Assembly (NCBI GenBank): GCA_022393335.1
Contig: JAJEKB010020660.1
Coordinates: forward strand, 21,114-85,113
DNA from: Macrotrachela quadricornifera
Lineage: Eukaryota; Rotifera; Eurotatoria; Philodinida; Philodinidae
Reading direction: 5' to 3'
DNA: 64,000 bases
The position numbers and the translations under genes are program-made. Below are positions 1 to 12,993 of the stretch, piece after piece; the stretch's first letter is position 1, and every line of letters starts with the position of its first letter. The notes beneath the pieces are model-generated. The model had not been told where the DNA came from, did no database searches, and worked only from the letters and a program-made list of their open reading frames with translations.

Positions 1-41
1 ATATAAAAATGAATATCTATATGAAAGAAGTCGATATCTAC

Positions 42-3000
42 CGTATTATGTCGCAACATACGACCAAGATACACTAAGTCTGTATGTTCAATAGGCTGTG
101 ATGGAAGTTCCAAGCTGAAACACCACTACAAGGACGAATTAACAGTAACTGCGCGAGGTATATGATGGGATAGATTGTTACCGTGTCAAACCGCAATGTC
201 ACAGCAGCAGCCAGAACTGGACAGTGGTTTCCATCGAGATAAACTTTCTCCAGAGTCTAACAAACAGAAACACTGGACACGAAAGAAGAATTCCGAGTCA
301 ATAGCACATACTTCGCTCTGCTCAAATGCATCGGCAATGAAGCGACCTCCTTGACTTTGAATTTGATTGTTACAAATGCTCAATACTTTTAGTGTCTACG
401 GGCAAAGAGATGATAAAAATGACAAAAATATACAAGAAATCCTTCTCACTCGATTAATTTTCAGCATATCTGCAAGACATTTCGCTCCTTGATCACTAAT
501 TTGGTTTCCGTCAAGAGTCAACGATGTAATTTGCTGTGTGAAACAGTCAAGAGAGTCATCTTATCATGGTAAAGGACAAATAAAATATACCGTATCATTT
601 TTGAGCACATTTGCAAGATATTGGACACCTTGATCATTGATATCATTGCGCTTAAGATTTAAAGTCGTGACGCGCTAAATGAAATAGACAAAAGCCATGT
701 ACGAATAATGAAGAGAAGATGAAAGATACCGTATTAGTTTTCAAAGCATTCGCAAGATGCTGTATACCATTTTCTCCAATTTTCTTCTCAATAAGTGTCA
801 CTGTATCTGTCATCTGTCAGAAAAAAGTTGGATAATAAAAAACAGATTGTAGAAAAACTGAATAGGAGTTACCCCATTTGGTCGCAGCGAAATAATAGCT
901 TCTAAGACTACACAGTCATCGGATGCATTCCTATCCATACTGAGTCCTTTTAATGTCTGTACCAATTATTGAAAATGTAAATTCAACCTATGATACACAA
1001 AGGAATAATACCGTGTTGTTCTGTAAGGCATCCATCAGATATTGAGCTCCTTCGCTTCCAATATTATTTCCGTCGAGATGCATTATGGTTAATGTCTACG
1101 ACAGAACATGTTATACAAATGTGAGAAATAGTCGAAGACAATGATGTTTACATGATTCGCTTGCAAGAAACTAGCAATACGTTTGGCACCGTCATCACCG
1201 ATCTTATTATAGGCAAGATTTACCTTGCTGATTGCCTATGTAGAAAATAAAGTTCGACTTAACAGAGAAATATTTTCACTATTTTACTCACCGTTTGATT
1301 GCGTAGCATATCAACTAGATCTTGTATACCGATGGAACTGATGTTGTTTCTTGGAAGATTGAGTTCGGTCAATGTCTTTAGAAAAGGAACGAAGAGAAGT
1401 GATACGAATCCTGAAGATCAAAGATCTGTACCGTATTATGAGCTAATGTACAAGCAATGTATCGTACACTTTCATCGCCTAATTGATCATTTACAAGATC
1501 CAACACTGCTATTACCTATATCAATGAGAAAAATGAATCTGGCCGCAGTCTCAGTGCAAAAAGAGTAACCTTGTTCATAGCCAGTGTGTTTGCTAAGTAC
1601 TCCGCTTCTTTTATCCCGATTTGTTTATGTGAAAGATCCACATTGACCCCACACTATAGGGAAAAGTATCCAAAATAGAATAAAGTCAAGTAGAATGAAT
1701 ACCTTTGTTTGTGCCATCATAATACTGATCGATGTAGTCAAGTATCTGGGTGTTCGATTACGAAAGAGATTGATTGTTGAGAGTGTCTGTTGAAATCAAC
1801 AGAATAATACGAATGCGATTGAAGAGCCAAGGTAACCTGGCTGTTTTGAAAGGAATTTAAAAGGCTTATTCCACCCTGTTCACCAATCTCATTGTCATAA
1901 AGGTTCAAGGTTATCAGCGTCTATGTCATCAAATTCAAAAATGTGCAAACTATTATCAAAAGATATATGATACTGTATTTGTGTCTAAACTCTTAGCAAG
2001 ATATATAGCACCGTTGTCTCCTATGACGTTTATCGATAGGGAAAGTGTTGAAAGTGTCTTGGTAAGACAAGAAACAGAAGTAAGTAAGAAAGATAAATAT
2101 GAATCACGCAATGCACTTTGTTGTTAACCAATAAATTAGACAGATCTTCTTTGCTACTATCTCCAATTTGATTGAATTCTAAATCGAGCGTTGTCAATGT
2201 CTAAATAGATTCGATTTCACAAGAATGAATAAAAAAATCGAATCGGCTTACTGTATTGTGTGATAATGCGTTTGCTAAATATTTGACTCCAAGATCACCT
2301 ATTTGATTACTTGCTAGATTGAGATATGTGATACTCTACGTAGACAAATCATTATGAATATACAATTGAGAGGGAAAGATTAATCGACAGTTACCTTGTT
2401 CATTTCTAAGGCTTCTGCAATATATTTTGTACCTTGCTGGTTGATTTGATTGGAAGAAATATCTAATATGGTGAGTGTCTAGATGTTATCATTCGAACAG
2501 GTAGAGACAATGTTATCGGTCATTGATAATTACTGTATTTATTTTCAATGCGGCCGCCAAATGTTTCGCTCCGACTTTACTGAGACCGTTGTGACAAAAA
2601 TACAAGGCAGTCAATGGCTGTATAAACAAGCAAGACATTTTTAAAGGAATATAGGAAAGAAACAACTGAGCATACCGTCGAATAGCGTAATAAATCAGCC
2701 ATATGCAATGCTCCGTCCTTTCTAAATTGGTTTTTTGTAACATTTAACTGTTGAAGAGTCTGTCAAACGTTGAGTAGAAACATGTAGAGGAGATCGAGTA
2801 AGAGAATGTGAATTTACCTTATTGTATCGTAATGCATCAGCTAAATATTCTGAACCATGACCTCCAATTCGATTATTAGAGAGATCGAGCTTGATGATCA
2901 TCTATGTGAGAAAGAATGATTCAAATTGTAGCTGATACAAAGTTCAGAATTACTTCGTTTGTTTGCATTGCAAGAGCGAGATATTTTGCGTCATGATCAT

Positions 3001-4192
3001 CCATCTTAATCGATTGAAGGCTCATTTCTGTGAGCGGCTGTGTCAAAACATCAAATATGCCATCTGTCCAGTTCAGTGTTGGAGAAGAATGTACATTGAG
3101 TGATGATATTTTCCATCTGATGGCGATCGAAGGATCAGAAGAGCTGTCTCTTGATTGAGCTAAGTAATCAAATTTGCTAAGACATATTGGCAAACTATAA
3201 AGATTGACTTTCTTCCATTGCGTGTTATAGTCACATGTAACAAAACAATGTAGACTATTTAGCCAAAACGATGTTTGGAATGAATCAATCAAAGAATCAT
3301 CATTGATCATCTCTTTTATCTGGGCTGTCGAACAGGTAAAAAAAAACTCGAATTTGACCAGAGATAAGAGATTAGTTTGAAGATATTGTTCCCAAGAAGA
3401 ACCATTGAAGACGGAATCAAATTTTTGTCGACAAGAAGCCAATTTGAGATGCACAAGCGAAGATGTTCGCGAAAGAAGAAATTTTATATCGTTCATAGAC
3501 AGATGACAATCATTGATAGTAAGAGAACGTAATTGCGAGGAAGACATCAAAGATGCTTGTTGATCATTTCCTACAACACAATCTCTCATCACGAGTGTTT
3601 TTAAACCTGGTAAACTACTAAGAATGGTCTCATATTCTGAATATACACACTTGTCCAGTGTGATATGTTGTAGAGTGGACAAATGCTCCCACGATATATT
3701 TTGGACTAAAGAATTCGAATATTTCAGAGTTAACCTGCGAAGTCTTAACTGGACGAATACAGATGATAGAAGAGCGGCTTCTTTGTTGTTCCATTCTTCA
3801 TATGTGCGCGTGGAAAGTGACGTGGTAGGATAAGCAGCGAAAAATTGTAGCAAACGATCGACATCGTCATTGTTAACTTCAGTTAGTGTCAGTGAGCGAA
3901 GCTCCGAAAATTGATGGCTGCCAAAATGCGAGAAAAACACATTGACAATGTCTTTTGCACGGTTGTTATTGCTTAAAATTATTGAAATGACATGCTGAGG
4001 CTGTAGAATACGACAGATCGGATTGATATCGGATCGTCGTAATGAAGAAACATCGAGTTCATATCGATTGTAAGTGTTCGTAATTGTGTATAAGCGTTTA
4101 CAAACATAACGAAACGCAAGAAGAATCGACTGGATATCGAGATGGTCTAAAATGCGGTAAAGAATCTCCACCGGTAAACTGACGAGCGACAT
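42..4192 (-). CDS. F-box protein with 21 one-exon LRRs (3' partial)
   Basis: Exon 1 (2954-4192, 413 codons) starts MSLVSLPVEILYRILDHLD, an F-box, followed by irregular LRR-like sequence. It ends at a GT donor and is followed by 21 exons on the minus strand: 2818-2901, 2676-2759, 2534-2617, 2395-2478, 2252-2335, 2117-2200, 1974-2057, 1837-1920, 1703-1786, 1570-1653, 1432-1515, 1292-1375, 1152-1235, 1012-1095, 873-956, 730-813, 591-674, 450-533, 312-395, 182-256, 42-125. All are 84 bp except 182-256 (75 bp), all have AG/GT borders, and all are phase 0 at both ends. Each encodes one ribonuclease-inhibitor-type repeat (pattern LxxLdLxxNxIgdxGaxyLa). No stop is reached, so the gene continues past base 1. 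F-box proteins usually link SKP1-cullin ubiquitin ligases to targets; here the LRRs would be the target-binding part (inference). Repeats at 1703-1786 and 42-125 are the most degenerate. Confidence 0.88.
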
Positions 4193-4457
4193 GGATGTGT
4201 TGTTAGAATGAATGAATTCTTTCTATTTCTGTTAGCCATCAAACGCCGCACAGATATTTATCGACGTGACTTTTTTCTCATGTGTTTCGCTGATAAGACA
4301 CTTCAAACGCTTCTCTCTATAAAGTGATGAGGGATAAAATGTTATCGTTTCATTCTTGCTTCTTCATCAGTCATGATCAAACAGAAAAGAAAAGAGAATA
4401 TCAGTTCAGCTCACTTCTAATGTCCCTACCAGCAAACCTTCATCTACGTATTGAGCT

Positions 4458-4570
4458 CGCTTTTTAAATTATAGTCATACCAGTTTGTAGAGTTTATTGA
4501 CGAATGACTTTTATATCAGTTAATAACTCAACAAACTCTACAAAGTGGTATGACTATAATTTAAAAAGCG
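4458..4570. repeat. Short foldback (inverted-repeat) element
   Basis: The left arm beginning cgctttttaaattatagtca (from 4458) is mirrored by the right arm ending at 4570. A second matched stretch around gtttgtagagttt lies just inside, leaving a loop of about 40 bp. It has no coding capacity and is probably a MITE-like insertion upstream of the F-box gene. Confidence 0.75.
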
Positions 4571-5935
4571 ATTGATCAGTTCGTGGTGTTCCCTTATAAA
4601 TATAAACACGGACGTTTTTTGATAAGTACGTAGAATTTACAAATTGCTTTTCCTCGCAATCTAATGAATTCTCAATGAACAATAAATACTTCAACAGCTT
4701 TACTAGATCGTGTTTTACAAAAGAAATATTCAATTTTTAAGTTTTCTCTAAGCTAAAAATAGCGTCTAAAAACGGTAAATCGTCTACATATGTCTGCAAT
4801 ATACTTCTTACATCCATTTTTGGTTAAACGCAGGCCCACAAAAATCTGATTGTCTGAAAGAATGTGATTTCGATGCTTAGTTATTTTGACCTTCGACTAC
4901 CGGTGTCAATCTCGAATTCCATTCCCAAGAACCTAGAAACCCGTCATAACTTTGTGCAAAAAGGCTATAAAAATATTCCATTGCGTCTTAGAAATGCAGA
5001 AAAATGGATTGCGAAGCGAGTTCCAGATTCCTGGAAATGAAAACCTAGGGAACCCGAAATTCTGACACTCCTACCTTCGACCGTGTCACAGCCAAGCAAA
5101 CAAACGCATTTATTTTCTTTTCTAAAATAAAATACTTGAGCATTTTGTAGAAAATTTAACGGTGCATCTTTTGAAAAGAAATCAATATCGAAGGGGTGAA
5201 AGGAGAATTGCCCCAGAGAAATGCAAAACATGGATAGTTGAACTATTCATTTTCCAAGGGAGAAACAGCGTACTCCGAGAGTACAACATATAATGTCGAG
5301 TGTTAGGTTCACAAGAGAAAGAAGGAATACATATATATATAATTCAAATAGTCATACAAGCGGTTAAACATAATGAAGAAAGCAATATCAAACGAAAGAG
5401 AACAAGAGAAAAGAAAGGAAAAAATTGAGACAATGAATGGACTCTGGTGATATTGTTTACATTAAATTAATATGTGGAGGACAAAGCTTATTTGTTTGTT
5501 ATTTTAATCGTTCTCTAGTCTATCAAATCATCTTTTAAGATGGCATGCATAGGTTCTTTTATCCATTTTATTATCTACTTAGGGTGATCCAAAAGTAGTG
5601 GCGAAGGTACTTTTTTTCTTATGGAAAACTTAAAGAAGTTTTCCTTTTTTTTATGAAAAGATAGAGCGTCTTTCAACTAAGATCATAATAAGAAAATTTC
5701 TATAAGAGCTATTTTTGTTGAAATCTAGCTTTGTACATTCATCATAATAATCAATTAATTATAAATATCTCTTACTTATTCAAAATTGATCACATTTTGG
5801 AGCAAAGAATTCATCAAAGAAAGATGATATAAAAGGATATCTTTCGTACAACAAAAAACTAATAATAATAAAATAAAAATCTTAATTATATTTTGATTTT
5901 TATTTAAAACTAAACAGTTTATACAATTCATCACA
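4571..5935. other. Intergenic, no gene recognised
   Basis: AT-rich sequence between two F-box genes. The minus-strand ORF near 4965-5231 has no recognisable family feature. A string at 5581 (agggtgatccaaaagta) resembles a mariner terminus, but no matching partner was found. Confidence 0.5.
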
Positions 5936-7714
5936 TTATGAAATCATTAAGTCTTGTTTTTTTCCAATCCAAATAAACATTTTGAACTTATTAAATTTGT
6001 CTTCAAAATAATATATCGTATGATTTATGGAACTTTCCCGAAAAATTATATTTAATCTTTGTGCTTCATGTTTAAATTTACGAAAACCATCTTTAATAGT
6101 TGGATAAATATATTCCGCCCCTGTTATTTCCATAGTGGATAATTTTGGTAAATTTTTTAATAAAAATAACAGATCATCATTCCCGTAATATTTATATTGT
6201 AAATGTTTAATATTAATAAATACTTCACAGAATTGTTTTAATTTCGACATATCAGAGAATGTTTCTTTTGAATCATCGTATATATATAAACGTTTAATCA
6301 TTTTATTTAAATATTTACATAATTCATTATCATTAAAAAATGATATTAATTTCTCGAAATGAATAGATAAAGATGATAATTGTGGTGTTTCTTTTAATAA
6401 TTCTAATAAGAATAATGAATTTTGATTTTCCAAATACGAATTAAAACATAAATGTTTCAAATTAAATAGATTAACAATTTTTTTTAAATATTCAATAGTT
6501 TTCATTGTCATATTCTCACAACGTAACATTAATGAAGTAACATTTGAAAAGTAATATTGGTAATTCGCTGCTGATAGATAACCAGATAACATTAAATCTA
6601 TCACATTATTGAATGTATCAACATTATTTATTAAATTATTCGAATATCTAATGTCCTTCAATTTTGCATTATATTTATTTGATATATAAGGTATTGTATA
6701 AATGTATGCTAAAAAATCACTTATTACATATTCAGTATACCAATGATGTTCTTCTTGCCAAAAATGACTTTGAAATTGTTTAAATTTATTAACTACAGTA
6801 TTAACATTATTTATCGTAGAATCACAAAATTTGAACATGAAAATATCTAAATATGGTAATAATGACTTTATTAAATATTCCCATTGAAAAGCATCAATTA
6901 AAAATTTACATTGTGAAGAAGTTAATGTTAAGCTTTTTAAATTTGGCATTTGTTTTAAAATGTTTTTAATGGTTGTAAATTCATTATCAGATATATTTTC
7001 AAGTTTACCAATAATTAGTTTTTTTAAATGAAGAGCATATTGATTATTAGAATATATTTCAATGGCTTTTGATTCCCCACAATACAGTGTTTTTATATTA
7101 AAATATTCTAATTTAGATAGTTGTTTTATTAATTGATAAAAATCAATTAAATGACATACTGTAATTGTTAAATTGATAATTGATGAAGTTTTACAAATAG
7201 TTATAAAAGAAGTATCTGTATATGATAATGATAATGTTCGTAGTTTAGGTAAAAAGAAATTAATTAGTATAGGATTAGAATAAAAATCTGAATGAATTAC
7301 ATGTAAATAAGATAATTGAGGTATTAATGGTAACATTAATTCCAATTTTTTACCATCGTTATTATTAATATCAATTAAAGTTAATGATCGAAGATTAGAA
7401 AATTCATGAAGTGAAAAAAATGATAAAAATATTTCAATTTGATAACATGTTAGTTTATTTGATAATTTTAATGAATAAATTTGATTTTTTATTTGAGAAT
7501 TTAATAATATTTTAGTACAAAATTTATCGAATATTGTTTTATTAATATATTCAAAATTTAAATGTAATAGAATTGAATAAATAAGTTTATTAAAACGATT
7601 ATTTAATTCATTAAATGAGTGATAAATATCAAATATATTCAAATATTCAAAACATTGAATTAATATTTCATTTGGAAATAATTCAAATTTCAATATATTT
7701 TCTCTTTTACTCAT
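5936..7714 (-). CDS. F-box/LRR protein, single exon
   Basis: 592 codons without an intron. Residues about 10-50 form an F-box (FPNEILIQCFEYLNIFDIYH). The rest is LRR-like with recurrent short leucine-rich beta segments such as LRSLTLIDINN, LRTLSLSYTD and LKSLTLTSSQ. It shares layout and N-terminal motif with the gene at 59162-61131 (595 residues, one intron, opposite strand), so the two are probably paralogues. Codon use is extremely AT-rich (Asn, Ile, Lys, Phe, Leu-TTA), more so than the F-box exon at 2954-4192. The expected role is a substrate adaptor of an SCF-type ubiquitin ligase; the target is unknown. The start is the first ATG of the open frame, just before the F-box. Confidence 0.85.
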   Translation of the reverse strand: MSKRENILKFELFPNEILIQCFEYLNIFDIYHSFNELNNRFNKLIYSILLHLNFEYINKTIFDKFCTKILLNSQIKNQIYSLKLSNKLTCYQIEIFLSFFSLHEFSNLRSLTLIDINNNDGKKLELMLPLIPQLSYLHVIHSDFYSNPILINFFLPKLRTLSLSYTDTSFITICKTSSIINLTITVCHLIDFYQLIKQLSKLEYFNIKTLYCGESKAIEIYSNNQYALHLKKLIIGKLENISDNEFTTIKNILKQMPNLKSLTLTSSQCKFLIDAFQWEYLIKSLLPYLDIFMFKFCDSTINNVNTVVNKFKQFQSHFWQEEHHWYTEYVISDFLAYIYTIPYISNKYNAKLKDIRYSNNLINNVDTFNNVIDLMLSGYLSAANYQYYFSNVTSLMLRCENMTMKTIEYLKKIVNLFNLKHLCFNSYLENQNSLFLLELLKETPQLSSLSIHFEKLISFFNDNELCKYLNKMIKRLYIYDDSKETFSDMSKLKQFCEVFINIKHLQYKYYGNDDLLFLLKNLPKLSTMEITGAEYIYPTIKDGFRKFKHEAQRLNIIFRESSINHTIYYFEDKFNKFKMFIWIGKKQDLMIS

Positions 7715-8850
7715 ATTATAAAGAAAGAAATTTTATTATATTTTACAGAGTCACATGTTACATTACTTAATATACACAATAAAAAGTTTATTGTGCAATA
7801 CGAACTGATAAAAATTTGCCTATTTTTTCTTAATGTCATAGCTAAATAATAGATAGGAAAGAGAATGATGAAACTTTGTTTTGATGAATAAAACTCAGTG
7901 ATAAGAGAATTAAGAAGAGATTATTAATGTTTTTCAATTAGTTTCTAAAACTAGAAATCGAAAAACTATGTCATACTTAGGTAATTAAGCCGTTTAAACT
8001 TTTTCGTTTTGTGTTAATCAGATCTCGATGAATTATAAAAATTTGAAGATATATAAGAAAAGAGAAATTGAAATGATAAATGATTGTTTTCTGAAGAACA
8101 GTAGTGTATACCTACATGAAAGGTGTTTTAATATCATACACTGCTCGTCCAAGTTATTTTGCATTAAGAGTTTGGTTAAATTTAAACAATAAAAAATCTT
8201 TGATACATGAAAGAAGATAATACATCATCCATTCTACTCTCCCTCCTGAAGCAAACAGAGTGTATTTAAATATTGATTACACAACATTCTTATCAGTCTA
8301 TCGTTAAATTTAAATAGATAATACTTTATCACATGCTCATGGTATAGTGATGATACTCGATTAGATGGATTTTAGTTTGACAAATGTTTCTTTTGCACAT
8401 TACAGCCATATACTGCGGTTTAGAGAACGGCAACAATTGCTTAAAAAATCAATTTGATTTAATTTCAGGTGTAATAGTTATATGATGTATCATACTAGAA
8501 ATATGGTTTGTACTTTATCAAGGCCATCCTCAGAGTCTCTTTCATTCTATCTTTATATGGGTATTTGTCAAAGTGACAAAAAACGAAAAGAATTTAAAAG
8601 AAAACAAAAAAAATTGGTAGATCGGATATAAATAAAGTATAACAAATCTAAGGCTTGTATTTAAATGCACAGTATTTTATAGAAATTCACAGTATGTTTT
8701 TTTCCATACGGTAATTAAATAAAGATTCTCAATATTTAATCGTTTTTCTGCTCAGTAATTAAGTTTTTTTTGCCCAGTAATTAATTCATTTTTGTTCAAA
8801 TTTTTCTTCACGTTTTTCAGTAGGAGCATTACAATTATAAGTAACAAAAA
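7715..8850. other. Intergenic, nothing recognised
   Basis: AT-rich non-coding DNA upstream of the single-exon F-box gene. I see no ORF with family resemblance and no clear repeat. Confidence 0.5.
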
Positions 8851-8853
8851 AAT

Positions 8854-9125
8854 CTACTGAATCAGTAACGCCTTTTTCGCTCTTGAGAGTCCACCAAGAC
8901 GACGTTTTTCGCCAGTTTTGAAATGTTTAGTAGCAGGTAGTGGTGTGCAGCAGTTTAATCTGATTGCTACACTGACAACATGTTCACACAAAAACTTCTT
9001 GAAAAATGCTAAACAATTACATAAATCATCTAACTATTTTAGCTTATCCATTGGGTACTGTAACGCATCATATATTGAATGCTTTGACTTCATATTGGTC
9101 AAAAGAATAATATTTCAATTTCTTT
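8854..9125 (-). pseudogene. MULE-type transposase C-terminal remnant with SWIM zinc finger
   Basis: On the minus strand, one frame reads through a SWIM-like zinc finger, CNCLAFFKKFLCEHVV (CxC...CxH), then a basic tail ending RAKKALLIQ and a stop at 8854-8856. This finger-plus-tail arrangement is typical of the C-terminus of MULE-like proteins. An in-frame TAG sits just upstream (between DKLK and LDDL), and no catalytic domain lies next to it, so it is a decayed fragment. About 100 bp further upstream (9160-9240) another frame reads GIPGYVSDDGCRRG; I cannot place it in a family. Confidence 0.6.
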
Positions 9126-9724
9126 AATACATCAATATTGACGTTTGAAATGTTTACCTCGTCTACAGCCGTCGTCAGAAACGTAACCTGGTATTCCAAT
9201 CACTTCTCTTGTTGTTGCAATTTTCGAACCAAATTGTGATGAAATAGTTGAGAATTGATTAGAATAGTAGATTACGGCTAAACTATATCTTCTCTCTTAA
9301 TAGAGATTATATATATACCCGAACTAACCAGGAAAACACCGCAATGACATGTAGGGAAAAAATTATAAAATATCTGAACCGCGTCAAGAGAAGAGATTAT
9401 TCGAAAAATACCTTTAGGCGAATAACAGAAAAGAAAAGCAAAACATATATTTGAGCCGATGACGTCATCACTGGCTAGTGAAGAAAATCATTTCTCTACT
9501 GATACTTTGTATATAATACTGAGCACATTTTACTGAGAATTCATAGCAAAATACTGTGCATTTAATTTGTTGCCCAAATCTAATATTTGAAATATATTTA
9601 TTTTGTCAAATAAAAACCAATAAATTAATACACTATACTATAAATAAATTGATTGAACATATTTTAGAAATATATTTCTTATAACATTAATATAAATGTC
9701 GTAAAAAGTTAAATAAACTATTCA

Positions 9725-10720
9725 TTAAATTGGTGTTGTTTTTCTACGATTTCTTGTATTGGGCAGTACAGCATTGTTTGTGACTTTACTTATCAATGGA
9801 TAAACTTGATTATTATTACGTAATCGTAATATTCGGGACATCAATTGAATAAGTTCTTTTCTATATGCACGACCCGAAGTAACATACAAAATAAAGGGTG
9901 TAGCAAAGGAAAAATATAAGAGAAGTTGAGTCATCATACGAGCAAAATAAAATGCAGATGTTGTATGAATTGATAGTGGCATCATCAACATTATATAGGT
10001 TACACATGTTGGCATGGTCAATATTATATTGGTGGTCACTTGTACAATAAGCATGCAGGCTAGTTGAGTTTCAGTACGACGATGACGCGAAATTGTTGTA
10101 GGAGTAACACGTACTTGCTTTATATTGTAAATGGTCATTATACCGAATATCGCCATAAGGAAAGGTGCAACAATAGCATATAAAATAACTTGTATGATTG
10201 AATACACTTGTTTATAGATAGTATCACCTCGAACACGACATCCAAATGTATCTGTTGTTCGTAAATCGATAAGAATTACTGTATTTATGTAGAAAAGCAT
10301 GATAATTATCATAATGAATAAAATTGTCCATCCAGTTACTTTAACATTGCTAAATTTACGTAGATGAACATTTAATGAACTGGCACAATATCGATCAATC
10401 GAAGCAAGAATAATAAAATATAGTGACAATATTCCACATGTTTGCAATATATATGTAACTAGTTTACATAAGATAGGAGAAATTTTTGTTATATCAAGTT
10501 GATATCCATCAGCCAAAAGACGATAAACAGTTATTGTACTTGTGTAAAAAAGATTGTTACAAGCAAGTGCCAGAAAATAACGAGAACAAGCATGATTATA
10601 CAACGCAGGTCTAGTAAGTACAGCAATGTTTAGTGAATTTCCTATAATACCAACAACTATTATTATAGGTACGATGGTTCGTGTCATTTGAATAGCAAGT
10701 TGTGTTAGTGAGTCAGCCAT
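9725..10720 (-). CDS. Rhodopsin-class (class A) G-protein-coupled receptor
   Basis: 331 residues, no intron, with seven hydrophobic segments. TM1 contains the GNSLN motif. The end of TM3 carries a canonical DRY box (ASIDRYCASS). Cysteines in ILCKL (start of TM3) and FGCRV (extracellular loop 2) fit the conserved disulfide. TM7 has a divergent ATPFILYV in place of NPxxY. The tail after TM7 is short and basic. It should be a plasma-membrane receptor coupled to heterotrimeric G proteins. The overall look is that of the peptide-receptor-like families expanded in rotifers and other spiralians, but the ligand cannot be deduced. The start ATG at 10720 gives a short extracellular N-terminus. Confidence 0.88.
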   Translation of the reverse strand: MADSLTQLAIQMTRTIVPIIIVVGIIGNSLNIAVLTRPALYNHACSRYFLALACNNLFYTSTITVYRLLADGYQLDITKISPILCKLVTYILQTCGILSLYFIILASIDRYCASSLNVHLRKFSNVKVTGWTILFIMIIIMLFYINTVILIDLRTTDTFGCRVRGDTIYKQVYSIIQVILYAIVAPFLMAIFGIMTIYNIKQVRVTPTTISRHRRTETQLACMLIVQVTTNIILTMPTCVTYIMLMMPLSIHTTSAFYFARMMTQLLLYFSFATPFILYVTSGRAYRKELIQLMSRILRLRNNNQVYPLISKVTNNAVLPNTRNRRKTTPI

Positions 10721-12900
10721 TATCTCTCTTTAAAGATTTCTAGGAATATTTAATACTTATGTATTCTTTCATTACCTTTAAATATGCGTCATTTATATTC
10801 ATCTTCTCTGTTAATTATAAATATTAATCCTGTAAGATAAAAACAACTTTTAATATTATGCATTATTACTTGATTCTACTCGAATTATCCATGTTGCTTT
10901 AGGGGATCAGTCTTTTTAATATAACAAAATAAGAGATTATCATAATAAGAATATTTCGATGCTTTATAGTTCATTTTTAGCAATGACATAATGACAAATT
11001 GTCAAGAAAGAAGTAAAACTATTTGACATCGATGAATTCAAGTATCAGATAGATAAATAATCATCTATAATTGATAGTTCTATATAAGTAATAGAACCAA
11101 TTATAATGCTCACAAATGACTTGACAAAAGAAAATTTTTGAATGAATTCAAATAATATAATAATAATTATCTTTATTCTGCACAGAGAAAAGAGGAAATG
11201 ACGAACTTTTATTACAGATCGGTGATAACAATATATATATGAGTTTTACAGTTGATTGAGATCTATTAGATAAAAGACATAATTTGTTTAAATATCAATC
11301 GAAGATATCATTTTGAGTGTAATATAAGTCTCAATAATAAGTCATTCAGTTCTTCGTATCGATCGATTGCATAGCACTAATTCCAATTGCTCAAAAATTC
11401 TTTTTCTCTCTTCATCATGATCAAATCGATAATATCATGTTAACTTATTGGTTAGATCAGCTAAAATTAGAATCTAAGAATCATCATCGTTATAACCTAA
11501 TGTGTATGGTTCTTGATACATTTAATTAGTGAGAAAATATCCTTAAACTGAAACAAATTGAAATTGAATATGCAGTTGTTTTTTCGTTATATTCATAAAT
11601 GTAATATTCATAAATAGTCAAACAATAATACAAAGATATATGAGGATATTTTAAAAAAATGCAATAAGTTTTGATGGGAGAATTGAAAAAACAAGGAAGA
11701 AAGGAAGAAGAATGCCCTATAGTATTGCTTATATAAAAGAGATGTTTTATACGATGATTTGTAAAAAATTCATCAAAATTGATTGTGTTATTAAAATATT
11801 AATTTAGACAATATGATAACGATACATCACTCAAGCGAAGATCGGCATAAAATTTGTGCTATAATAATTGTTCCTTTGACTTCGACGAGCCAGAATTGAG
11901 CTCGAAGAAAAACAGAAATTTAAGCTGGGAGTACTTAATTAATAAGAAAAGACAGCAAAACGAGCTCGGAAAAAATTCATTAATGCTAAAGCAGTAAATT
12001 AATAGGAAAAGAGCTCAAGTTGCATATGATAAAGAGAAAAAGCAAAATATCGTATTATATCTTATGTGTATATGAATAAATTAGACTCTGTGTGGCCGAG
12101 AGCTATTTTTCAATGTGATATTTATTATTTATTAAAAGAAAATAGAAATACATAAGATAAGGGTGCAGCACAAATTAGTACGTTAGAATAATATAAGATT
12201 CATACAGATTCCAATTACTGCATGAAATGATCATAGGAAAAGCAATTCGTATAATAAAAATGATTAGCCAAAGTACGAGTATCCATATGAGGTTCGTTCG
12301 AAGGAACTATAATAACATGTTAGTTGAGCCTTCACAAATGAGTCTCTAGTCATATGAGCTTAATGAATTAATTAATCAAATAATGACTTTATTACAATAC
12401 AAAAATCAATAATTTCAAAAATTAACCAAAGCTCTGCCTCTTTTAAAGTATTTATTTCTTGGTTTTATATGAAAAGTGGTGATCAACTGTTGCAATTACT
12501 CGTTCATTTATTCATATTTATCATGTTTTGTCAATTTCATAAGTCCTGCTTCTAACCATTCAGCCATAATTAAATTAGTATGTTATTCCATTTGAAGAAC
12601 TTTCATGGACTGATAAATCGATGGATTTATACCAGCCGAGTTCTAAATAGACATCGGTAAAGAATAGAAAAATAATTTGCAAAATTTTATGCTGCCTTTA
12701 ACGTATAGTATTGATCTAATCACAAAAGACAATTCCAGAAATCTTTTTTAAAACGAGAAAGATGACGACGATTATTATAAACTCAACGATCTATGTAGTT
12801 GCTTTCGAAATAATTGAGAAATCCACATCATTTCATTGTAAAAAAAAACACGTTAACCCATTCGCCACAATGGGACCAACCGGTGGGTTCCACTTAAAAA
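10721..12900. other. Intergenic, nothing recognised
   Basis: A long AT-rich tract between the GPCR gene and the first transposon remnants. Both strands lack ORFs with family resemblance; only simple AT-rich runs and a few repeated gagctc-containing phrases (11.88-12.02 kb) are visible. Confidence 0.5.
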
Positions 12901-12916
12901 ATTTGATGATGGATTT

Positions 12917-12993
12917 TATACCGAATGAAAGTTGGTCAAAATTGGGATTTAGTACTAATAAATTCCATTTTTGACCAGATTTCATTCGGTATA
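12917..12993. repeat. Small imperfect hairpin
   Basis: ttataccgaatgaaagttgg (from 12917) is mirrored by sequence ending tttcattcggtataa at about 12993. Arms are about 28 bp around a short loop. Function is unknown; possibly the remnant of a foldback element. Confidence 0.6.

Noticed and set aside
1299..1568. Plus-strand 89-codon ORF
   Set aside because: Antisense shadow of two LRR exons and an intron.
3624..3833. Plus-strand ORF inside the F-box exon
   Set aside because: Antisense shadow of the 413-codon exon.
5581..5620. Possible mariner terminus (agggtgatccaaaagta)
   Set aside because: No mirrored partner or transposase found nearby.
12762..12974. 70-codon plus-strand ORF
   Set aside because: Low-complexity, ends in the hairpin at 12917-12993, no family features.
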